Shown here piece after piece: positions 1-4,721 of a stretch of DNA of 6,253 nucleotides (the stretch's first letter is position 1; each line of letters begins with the position of its first letter). The DNA is taken from NCBI GenBank assembly GCA_016867055.1, contig VGKN01000098.1, positions 1-6,253 of the forward strand, given 5' to 3'. This DNA comes from Candidatus Omnitrophota bacterium (GTDB taxonomy: Bacteria; Omnitrophota; Koll11; VGKN01). The position numbers and the translations under genes are program-made. The notes under the pieces were generated by a model. It was not told the origin of the DNA. It saw only the letters and a program-made list of their open reading frames with translations, and did no database searches.

Positions 1-281
1 GCTACCAGGAGAGTTTGAGGGGATAATCCGAGGGGATAATCCATTAAAACAAGGATTGAAACGACACTCATTCAATGTATTGTTTAGGGAATAGTCTAAG
101 TTTGAGGGGATAATCCATTAAAACAAGGATTGAAACAATAAACCAATATAAAGATATTTTCCCGAGTGATGTTTGAGGGGATAATCCATTAAAACAAGGA
201 TTGAAACATATCAAGTTCTATAAAATATAATATATCTCTTGCATGTTTGAGGGGATAATCCATTAAAACAAGGATTGAAAA
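1..281 (+). CRISPR. CRISPR array, trailer end: four repeats, three complete spacers
   Basis: Direct repeats of 37 bp, beginning GTTTGAGGGG and ending GGATTGAAAC, lie at 100-136, 171-207 and 245-281, with an enlarged copy at 13-62. The spacers between them are unrelated to each other: 63-99 (37 nt), 137-170 (34 nt) and 208-244 (37 nt). Bases 1-12 are probably the tail of another spacer, so the array continues to the left. Each repeat can form a weak hairpin, AATCC pairing with GGATT (repeat positions 13-17 and 28-32). The 3' end ATTGAAAC matches the 8-nt 5' tag known from type I and III crRNAs, which implies transcription on the + strand with the leader off the left edge. The copy at 245-281 is the last and ends in A instead of C, as expected at a trailer end. 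No cas gene is in the window, so the subtype cannot be fixed; a 37-nt repeat with this tag fits type I or III. Confidence 0.96.
13..62 (+). repeat. Enlarged CRISPR repeat with 13-bp internal tandem duplication
   Basis: This copy is 50 bp instead of 37. GAGGGGATAATCC occurs twice in direct succession, at 17-29 and 30-42; removing either copy restores the exact repeat seen at 100-136. The 3' part, including the ATTGAAAC tag at 55-62, is intact. The duplicated block contains the left arm of the repeat hairpin, so the transcript has two possible partners for the GGATT arm. It could be a real slippage event in the array or an assembly error in a repetitive region. Confidence 0.9.
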
Positions 282-297
282 AAGTCATTTTTTAAAT
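274..297 (+). other. A/T hairpin formed by the edge of the last CRISPR repeat
   Basis: AAAAAA at 278-283 and TTTTTT at 288-293 flank the 4-nt loop GTCA. Beyond one G/A mismatch, ATT at 274-276 can pair with AAT at 295-297. The stem has only A-T pairs, so it is weak, but the run of T could slow polymerase leaving the array. The C-to-A change in the last repeat base helps create the A run. No other terminator-like structure separates the array from the zip gene on the same strand. Confidence 0.3.
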
Positions 298-335
298 TGA
301 TTCGGCTTAGAAATTATGTTAAAAGTCTATATTGA

Positions 336-341
336 TTAGGA
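336..341 (+). promoter_or_regulatory. Ribosome binding site that decides the zip start
   Basis: TTAGGA lies 5 nt before the ATG at 347. The in-frame TTG at 332 lies upstream of this site and has no purine-rich sequence of its own, so the ATG is preferred as start. Confidence 0.6.
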
Positions 342-346
342 TTGAT

Positions 347-1087
347 ATGCTAAAACTCTTTTATATCTTGATAAGCATCCTCATTGTAAGCCTGATATCA
401 CTTGTCGGCATAGTCAGTTTTTTTATAAAGGAAAGGTTATTAACCAAGAGTTTATTTTTTGTTGTGGCATTTTCTGCAGGAGCGCTGTTAAGTGGAGCAT
501 TCTTACATCTAATACCAGAGGCGCTGGAGAAGGGTAGTTCCCAGACTGTATTTTTAAGTGTACTTTTTGGCTTTTTAGCTTTTTTTATCTTAGAAAAATA
601 CCTACACTGGAGGCATTGTCATAATGGAGTTTGCGATATCCATACCTTTACCTATCTAAACCTTATAGGAGATGCGGTGCATAATTTTATAGATGGTATG
701 GTGATAGCGGTAAGTTTCTCTTTTTCATTAAAAGTAGGCATAATAACCACTCTGGCAGTGATATTTCATGAGATACCGCAGGAATTAGGTGATTTTGGCG
801 TGCTTGTGTACGGTGGTTTTAATAAAAAGAAGGCGCTTTTCTTTAATTTCCTGATTGCACTTACTGCATTTGGAGGGGCTATCTTAGGATATTTTATTTC
901 TGAAAGAGTTGTAAATTTTTCATTTATGCTACTGGCAATAACCAGTGGGGGATTTATATACATAGCGAGCACAGACCTTGTGCCAGAGCTTCATAAGGAG
1001 ACAAATCTTAAAAAATCGAGCCTTGCGATTATAATATTTTCTTTAGGAATACTATTTATGTGGCTTGCAAGGAAAGTTGGAATATAA
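347..1087 (+). CDS. ZIP-family divalent metal transporter
   Basis: A 246-residue inner-membrane protein of the ZIP family, which moves Zn2+ or Fe2+ and related ions into the cytoplasm. About eight hydrophobic segments are visible, roughly at residues 3-27, 35-56, 67-85, 103-125, 129-155, 163-184, 190-208 and 225-240. The two family signature helices are clear: HNFIDG at 112-117 and HEIPQELGD at 141-149, whose His, Asn, Asp and Glu residues form the binuclear metal site in known ZIPs. A loop at about 86-99 is rich in His and Cys (HWRHCHNGVCDIH) and may sense or capture metal. The more distal TDLVPELHKE at 209-218 is also typical. The start is ATG 347, supported by TTAGGA at 336-341; the TTG at 332 would add five residues. 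Metal specificity cannot be read from the sequence. The gene begins 65 nt after the CRISPR array on the same strand, without a convincing promoter between them. Confidence 0.93.
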   Translation: MLKLFYILISILIVSLISLVGIVSFFIKERLLTKSLFFVVAFSAGALLSGAFLHLIPEALEKGSSQTVFLSVLFGFLAFFILEKYLHWRHCHNGVCDIHTFTYLNLIGDAVHNFIDGMVIAVSFSFSLKVGIITTLAVIFHEIPQELGDFGVLVYGGFNKKKALFFNFLIALTAFGGAILGYFISERVVNFSFMLLAITSGGFIYIASTDLVPELHKETNLKKSSLAIIIFSLGILFMWLARKVGI

Positions 1088-1098
1088 TCATTCTTTGA

Positions 1099-1112
1099 TT
1101 TAATCCCTCGCA
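1099..1112 (+). repeat. 14-nt dispersed repeat core, copy 1
   Basis: TTTAATCCCTCGCA lies between the zip stop and the PAP2 start, and the identical 14 nt recur at 6202-6215 just after the PilZ gene. Here the core is followed by CACCCC-like sequence and has no nearby inverted partner, so it does not form a terminator hairpin. Confidence 0.5.
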
Positions 1113-1123
1113 CCCCAAAGTAT

Positions 1124-1774
1124 GTGAAGAAAATAAATAGCGTTCTATTAATAAGTGGATTATCCTACCTTGCCATTTATTTATTAGTTTATAATAAGTT
1201 TTTAGCTAAATTTGATTATTATATAACTAAGACAATAAACCTAATTGCCAATCCATCTCTTAATTACATCTTAAGTTTCCTTAGCCTTTTTGGCTCAGCA
1301 GAGTTTTGTCTAGCCATTTCATTCATTATATTATTCTTCCTCTATAAGCGCCGAAAGATAAAACTTGCAAGTTATTATATATTCTTTTCTTTATTTTTGT
1401 TTTTCTTTGAATGTATAGGCAAAAGTTTTTCACAACAACCTCGCCCTCCGTTAGAATTTGACCATAATATGTTTAAGTTTGGTATATTACATATTAAGGC
1501 ACCTTACTCATTCCCAAGCGGACATATGTTAAAGTTTACATTTGTTCTTGGTTTTATATATTATTTTTTGCTTAATAATGTAAAATTCTATAAAATATTA
1601 TTTTTAATCTCAATAATAATTATGGCATTTAGCAGAGTGTATTTAGGCGCCCACTGGATAAGTGATACAATAGGAGGATTTTTAGGTGGAATTTTTGTCT
1701 TGGCACTTTTTGCCAAGTTCTATAGCCCAACCTTTAAAGAGGGTTCTGGAAAATCTTTCCGATATAAATTATAA
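1124..1774 (+). CDS. PAP2-family membrane lipid phosphatase
   Basis: A 216-residue membrane protein of the type 2 phosphatidic acid phosphatase family, which removes phosphate from lipid phosphates such as phosphatidic acid, phosphatidylglycerol phosphate or undecaprenyl pyrophosphate at the outer face of the inner membrane. All three catalytic motifs are present in order: K100-x6-R107-P108 (KSFSQQPRP), P131-S-G-H134, and S170-R-x5-H177 (SRVYLGAH), the last two His residues being the nucleophile and its helper. Hydrophobic segments lie at about 7-23, 46-74, 83-98, 137-150, 157-170 and 184-198. The start is taken as GTG 1124 since an in-frame TAA (the zip stop at 1085-1087) bounds the frame and no ATG is available; an overlapping ATG at 1122 is followed directly by TGA. 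No clear Shine-Dalgarno is visible. The gap to zip is 36 nt without a terminator, so the two are probably co-transcribed. Substrate is not identifiable. Confidence 0.93.
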   Translation: MKKINSVLLISGLSYLAIYLLVYNKFLAKFDYYITKTINLIANPSLNYILSFLSLFGSAEFCLAISFIILFFLYKRRKIKLASYYIFFSLFLFFFECIGKSFSQQPRPPLEFDHNMFKFGILHIKAPYSFPSGHMLKFTFVLGFIYYFLLNNVKFYKILFLISIIIMAFSRVYLGAHWISDTIGGFLGGIFVLALFAKFYSPTFKEGSGKSFRYKL

Positions 1775-1875
1775 AGGATTTTATCTAATCTCACAGATAT
1801 CTTCTTATGCTAATTTATGATAACCTGGTTTTTATTTGCCAAATTTGTGTTAAAGAATAACTTTTTATGGATTAG

Positions 1876-2460
1876 TTGAAGAATATTGACAAGGTTCATT
1901 TAAAAGAATTTTTTAGAAATTGGCGGTGGGTTATAACATATATAGCCCTCATTTACATAAACTTGCCATTTCTGCCCTTTTTATGGAACAATGCAATTAA
2001 GTTTTTTGGTAAGAGATTTGATTATTTTCCAAGCGTGCTTCTTTTTTTATTTGGTTTTGTAATAATCTTCTATACCATTTTTGTTTTAAAATGCAGAAGG
2101 TTTTTACTATATCTATATCTTGGTCTAATCGCTGTCTTGGTATCTCTGGTTTTTTCAAATTTGAAATTGGCTGTGGAGCGTATTCACCTCTTTGAATACG
2201 GGCTACTTCCTTTTTTAATAGGGCACTCTCTAAAAAAGCAGGGTACCGATAGATATTCAAGTCTAAGAATTTTCTTGATTGGTTTTATTGTAGGTATTGT
2301 TGACGAATTTATCCAAATTATACTTCCAAATAGATATTGTACCATTTCAGATATCCTGCTTAATAGCGTCTCGGTGTTTTTAGGACTTTTGGCTTGGAAG
2401 ATAATTAGTTCAAGGCCAAATCAAAAAATTTCTGGTCTTATTAAAGACCCCTGCATATGA
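1876..2460 (+). CDS. VanZ-like integral membrane protein
   Basis: A 194-residue protein with about six hydrophobic segments (near 17-36, 52-71, 77-94, 105-117, 132-150 and 158-176). It carries the VanZ-like pattern: ERIHLFEYGLL at 101-111, matching the family's conserved H-x3-Y region, then G140-x2-D143-E144-x2-Q147, followed by P151-x-R153 and D159-x3-N163 (GIVDEFIQ, LPNRY, SDILLNS). VanZ itself gives low-level teicoplanin resistance by an unknown mechanism. Most chromosomal homologues have no known job, so resistance should not be inferred. The frame is bounded on the left by a TAG at 1873-1875 immediately before the TTG chosen here, and there is no ATG start candidate downstream of that TAG. 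An ATG at 1867 reads Met-Asp-stop in the same frame, which makes the true N-terminus uncertain. The gap to the PAP2 gene is 101 nt; both point to the envelope. Confidence 0.82.
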   Translation: MKNIDKVHLKEFFRNWRWVITYIALIYINLPFLPFLWNNAIKFFGKRFDYFPSVLLFLFGFVIIFYTIFVLKCRRFLLYLYLGLIAVLVSLVFSNLKLAVERIHLFEYGLLPFLIGHSLKKQGTDRYSSLRIFLIGFIVGIVDEFIQIILPNRYCTISDILLNSVSVFLGLLAWKIISSRPNQKISGLIKDPCI

Positions 2461-2475
2461 ACCCCTGTAATTTTC

Positions 2476-2504
2476 TTGACAAGTTATTAAGATTGGAATA
2501 AAAT
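2476..2504 (+). promoter_or_regulatory. Sigma-70-type promoter ahead of the csp leader
   Basis: A perfect -35 box TTGACA (2476-2481) and a near-consensus -10 box TAAAAT (2499-2504) are separated by exactly 17 nt. Transcription would begin around 2511. It is the best promoter match noticed in the window. It lies 16 nt after the VanZ-like stop and some 180 nt before the cold-shock-domain start codon, which implies a long 5' leader. Confidence 0.72.
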
Positions 2505-2524
2505 AGATATAGGATATAGATTTT

Positions 2525-2561
2525 ACCGTAAGCTAAAAATACTATGTCTTACGGTTTTTTT
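2525..2561 (+). terminator. Intrinsic terminator or attenuator
   Basis: ACCGTAAG (2525-2532) and CTTACGGT (2548-2555) form a perfect 8-bp stem around a 15-nt loop. A run of seven T (2555-2561) follows, the first of which is the last base of the stem. The stem starts about 14 nt after the predicted start from the promoter at 2476-2504. It may therefore attenuate that transcript, release a roughly 50-nt RNA, or end transcription coming from the VanZ-like gene. Confidence 0.8.
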
Positions 2562-2582
2562 ATTAATATGGATAAATAACTT

Positions 2583-2672
2583 GCACAGCAACTTATGTTT
2601 CCTTAGAAGCCGCATAGTGATTCAAATTTCAGGGTGCGGATTTTAAGGTACTTTATTTAATAAGTTGCGTGC
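2583..2672 (+). ncRNA. Structured leader element: 90-nt two-stage hairpin before the csp gene
   Basis: The outer stem pairs 2583-2596 with 2660-2672: 13 Watson-Crick pairs (GCAC/GTGC and GCAACTTAT/ATAAGTTGC) with a single bulged A at 2587. An uneven internal loop follows (GTTT at 2597-2600 opposite 11 nt at 2649-2659), in which G2597-C2651 and T2598-A2650 could also pair. The inner stem pairs 2601-2614 with 2635-2648: 13 pairs including one G-U, interrupted by one G/A mismatch (2609/2640). It is capped by a 20-nt loop at 2615-2634. The element ends 9 nt before the Shine-Dalgarno at 2682. No T run follows, so it is not an intrinsic terminator. Position and structure fit a cis-regulatory leader, as known in principle for cspA-type mRNAs, or a separate small RNA. 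I do not recognise a described RNA family. Confidence 0.6.
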
Positions 2673-2681
2673 TTAATTAAT

Positions 2682-2687
2682 AGGAGG
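2682..2687 (+). promoter_or_regulatory. Strong ribosome binding site of the csp gene
   Basis: AGGAGG lies 5 nt before the ATG at 2693, the strongest Shine-Dalgarno seen in the window. It suggests high translation when accessible, and it sits directly beyond the leader hairpin. Confidence 0.85.
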
Positions 2688-2692
2688 AGAAG

Positions 2693-2899
2693 ATGCATAA
2701 GGGCAGGGTAAAAAGATTAATTCGCGATAGGGGATTTGGATTTATATCGGATTCTGATGGACGAGAGGTTTTCTTTCATAAAAGTAGTCTTGTAGGAACA
2801 AACTTCGAATCATTAGGCCTGGAGGATGAATTAGAATTTGATGTGGAGAAATCCGATAAGGGACCATACGCAGTTAATGTGAAGGTGATAAAAAAATAA
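2693..2899 (+). CDS. Cold-shock-domain nucleic-acid-binding protein, Trp-less variant
   Basis: A 68-residue single-domain protein of the CspA type, a cytoplasmic OB-fold that binds single-stranded RNA or DNA and can act as RNA chaperone or antiterminator. RNP1 (RGFGFI, residues 13-18) and RNP2 (VFFHKS, 26-31) are both present, the length is normal, and the end GPYAVNVKVI fits the last strand. The usual K-W-F-N before RNP1 is K7-R8-L9-I10 here, so the surface Trp and Phe that stack on bases in CspA are missing. This makes it a divergent cold-shock-domain protein, not a standard CspA, and cold induction cannot be assumed. It has a strong Shine-Dalgarno and a long structured leader, so control at the RNA level, perhaps by the protein itself, is plausible but inferred. 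The radical SAM gene starts 6 nt after the stop, so the two are very likely co-transcribed. Confidence 0.93.
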   Translation: MHKGRVKRLIRDRGFGFISDSDGREVFFHKSSLVGTNFESLGLEDELEFDVEKSDKGPYAVNVKVIKK

Positions 2900-2905
2900 T
2901 TTGAA

Positions 2906-4201
2906 ATGAAGATTACATTCATTGAACCACGCTCTACAGGTGCAAATGTTTACAGCAGGATATCTATACCCTTGCTCGGTCCTCTTTACTTGGGAACTAT
3001 CCTTAAAAAAAGGGGCCATACTGTAGAAATCTATAAAGAAAATATCTTCATACCCGATTATTCTAAATTAGATTCAGATATAATTGGGATTTCAATGCTT
3101 ACCTCAACTGCAAAGCGTGGATATGAGATAGCCAAGAAATTTCCTAAAGAGCGTGTAATTATGGGCGGATCACATGCAAGCCTTATGCCTGAAGAGGCAA
3201 TAAAATTTGCAAGGCAGGTAGTGATAGGTGAGGCAGATAGCGTTATTGCTGATGTTATAGAAGGAAAAAACACATCCACCTTTGTCCAAGGTTCGCCAAT
3301 AGATAACTTAGATGAACTCCCCTTTCCTGATTTTTCCCTTATTAAGGGAGCAAGATTACCGCTTAAGATTACTCCCATTTCTACATCGCGCGGATGTCCC
3401 TATAATTGTAATTTCTGTTCTGTAACTAAATTTTTTGGTCGTAATTATAGATTTAGAAGCGCCCAGAGTGTAATCAGTGAGATTATCTCCAACGCAGGCA
3501 AGTTCTTTTTTTTCTGCGACGATAACTTTGCTGCAAATACAAAGCGCACGAAAGAACTGTTATGTCTTATGATAAAGAATAAAATACACCAGTGGTCTTG
3601 CCAGGTTCGCACTGATATAGCTAATGATGATGAACTCCTTTGGCTTATGGCAAAAGCGGGCTGCAGGTATGTATGCGTTGGTTTTGAATCTATCAATCAA
3701 AAGACCCTGTTAGCATACCAGAAGAGACAAAGTGTCTCCCAGATTAAAGAAGCCATACGCGCTTTCCACAAACACAGGATTAAGGTTCACGGTATGTTTG
3801 TGCTGGGCTCAGATGAGGATAGCGAGAAAACTGTTTGGGAGACACTTAAGTTTTCATTAAGGCAGAAGATAGATACGATACAATTTATGATTTTAACCCC
3901 GCTACCGGGAACAGAGGTCTATAACTTTTTGGAAGCACAAAAGCGAATTTTTACAAAAGACTGGGGTCTTTATGATGGCCATCATGTAGTTTTTAAGCCA
4001 AAGAGGTTAACCGCAAAACAACTTCAGACGAGTGTATTCAGAGCGTATGGAAAATTTTATTCGCTTTTTAGATCCTTAGCGTTGTTTATGAAATTTCATT
4101 TTAGGAATGCATTATTTCGTTTTATGGGATATAGGCTTGTAAAAAAATGGAAGAGGCAAAATATAAACTTACCATGGCTTATTCCATCCTCTTACCAGTG
4201 A
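2906..4201 (+). CDS. B12-binding-domain radical SAM enzyme
   Basis: A 431-residue cytoplasmic enzyme with the architecture of B12-dependent (class B) radical SAM proteins. Residues about 1-125 form the Rossmann-like cobalamin-binding domain: the IPLLGPLYLGTILKKRGH region at 21-38 and MGGSHAS at 86-92 are typical. The radical SAM barrel follows with C164-x3-C168-x2-C171 (CPYNCNFC), which binds the 4Fe-4S cluster that cleaves S-adenosylmethionine. Later barrel motifs are FFFCDDNF (201-208), VGFES (258-262), HGMFVLGSDED (295-305) and TPLPGTEVY (331-339). The C-terminal 380-420 region is rich in Phe, Lys and Arg and may touch membrane or substrate. Relatives include hopanoid, bacteriochlorophyll and natural-product methyltransferases and cyclases, but the substrate cannot be told from sequence. 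The ATG at 2906 lies 6 nt after the cold-shock-domain stop with little Shine-Dalgarno, which suggests translational coupling. No terminator is seen downstream. Confidence 0.92.
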   Translation: MKITFIEPRSTGANVYSRISIPLLGPLYLGTILKKRGHTVEIYKENIFIPDYSKLDSDIIGISMLTSTAKRGYEIAKKFPKERVIMGGSHASLMPEEAIKFARQVVIGEADSVIADVIEGKNTSTFVQGSPIDNLDELPFPDFSLIKGARLPLKITPISTSRGCPYNCNFCSVTKFFGRNYRFRSAQSVISEIISNAGKFFFFCDDNFAANTKRTKELLCLMIKNKIHQWSCQVRTDIANDDELLWLMAKAGCRYVCVGFESINQKTLLAYQKRQSVSQIKEAIRAFHKHRIKVHGMFVLGSDEDSEKTVWETLKFSLRQKIDTIQFMILTPLPGTEVYNFLEAQKRIFTKDWGLYDGHHVVFKPKRLTAKQLQTSVFRAYGKFYSLFRSLALFMKFHFRNALFRFMGYRLVKKWKRQNINLPWLIPSSYQ

Positions 4202-4280
4202 ATTTATCATAAAAACCTCCCTCTCAAATATATTTATCCTTCTAATTTTTAGATAGTGCCTTTTCTTATTTGAAAAAAAC

Positions 4281-4294
4281 TGCTACAATATAAT
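4281..4294 (+). promoter_or_regulatory. Probable promoter of the ridA-patatin-pilZ unit
   Basis: TGCTACAAT (4281-4289) reads as an extended -10 element (TG-n-TACAAT), and a perfect TATAAT overlaps it at 4289-4294. The nearest -35-like box, TTGAAA at 4270-4275, is only 13 nt from the TATAAT, too close for a standard pair. The extended -10 reading is therefore preferred, giving a start near 4296 and a leader of about 33 nt. The surrounding 4202-4328 gap shows no terminator for the upstream gene. Confidence 0.45.
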
Positions 4295-4328
4295 ATTAGA
4301 TATATCATTTATTGAGTAATAAAAGAAA

Positions 4329-4721
4329 ATGGATAAGAAAATTCTTTGTAGTCAGAGAGCACCAAAGCCAAAGGGGCCATATTCTCAAGGAATAATCTAC
4401 AATGGCATTATGTATATCTCAGGACAGATTCCCATAGAACCGAAGACAGGAAAGATTATTTCTGAAACAATTGAAGGTCAAACAAAGCGGGTCTTAGAGA
4501 ATCTAAAGGCAATAGTTGAGGATTCTGGTAGTAAAATGAAAGAGGTTTTAAAGGTCACCTGCTATCTTTCCGATATGAATGATCTCGAGGGATTTAATAA
4601 AATCTATACAGAATATTTTCCAGAACAACCCCCTGCAAGAACCACTGTTTGTGTAGCAAGGTTACCGATGAATGTAAAGGTGGAAATAGACGCTATAGTC
4701 AAACTAAATCAAGATATATGA
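4329..4721 (+). CDS. ridA: RidA-family enamine/imine deaminase
   Basis: A 130-residue protein of the RidA (YjgF/YER057c/UK114) family, normal full length. RidA hydrolyses 2-aminoacrylate and related reactive enamines/imines left by PLP enzymes to keto acids and ammonia, protecting PLP enzymes in the cytoplasm; it works as a homotrimer with active sites between subunits. The hallmark residues are here: GPYSQ at 16-20, ISGQIP at 30-35, C78 in the TCYL strand, the catalytic R104 in PPARTTV (101-107) and VEIDAIV at 118-124. The conserved Arg marks the RidA type with likely deaminase activity. The start ATG 4329 has only a weak AAAAGAAA stretch before it. Its stop overlaps the start of the patatin gene (ATGA), so the two are translated together. 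There is no obvious metabolic link to the lipase. Confidence 0.95.
   Translation: MDKKILCSQRAPKPKGPYSQGIIYNGIMYISGQIPIEPKTGKIISETIEGQTKRVLENLKAIVEDSGSKMKEVLKVTCYLSDMNDLEGFNKIYTEYFPEQPPARTTVCVARLPMNVKVEIDAIVKLNQDI

Noticed and set aside
216..228. Spacer 208-244 shares 13 nt (TTCTATAAAATAT) with the PAP2 gene at 1586-1598, hinting at self-targeting.
   Set aside because: The match is short and A/T-only apart from one C, as expected by chance in AT-rich DNA; the rest of the spacer does not align.
297..324. Promoter for zip: TTGATT (297-302) with TTAAAA (319-324), 16-nt spacing.
   Set aside because: The -10 match is poor and such pairs are common in AT-rich sequence; not strong enough to list.
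1775..1875. Possible promoter or terminator between the PAP2 and VanZ-like genes (for example TTGCCA at 1836-1841, AACCTGGTT near 1822).
   Set aside because: No acceptable -10 box at a proper distance and no stable stem followed by T; nothing supportable in this gap.
2544..2579. 11-codon ORF crossing the terminator, a possible leader peptide.
   Set aside because: It has no Shine-Dalgarno and no run of regulatory codons, and its start lies in the terminator loop; no support beyond an ATG and a stop.
2581..2608. Second promoter inside the csp leader: TTGCAC with TTAGAA.
   Set aside because: Weak -10, and these bases are better explained as part of the hairpin stems.
3058..3378. 106-codon open frame on the minus strand inside the radical SAM gene, and other minus-strand frames (2831-3019, 5465-5788, 1997-2260, 3445-3696).
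   Set aside because: All lie opposite well-supported genes, show no recognisable family features and look like antisense shadows.
4226..4235. AAATATATTT palindrome after the radical SAM gene as a terminator.
   Set aside because: Only A/T pairs, five at most, with no loop and no T run after it.
4649..4717. Upstream TTG extension of the patatin gene inside ridA.
   Set aside because: It would bury the signal peptide behind 23 residues encoded out of frame within the conserved end of ridA; ATG 4718 gives a standard signal peptide and an ATGA overlap.
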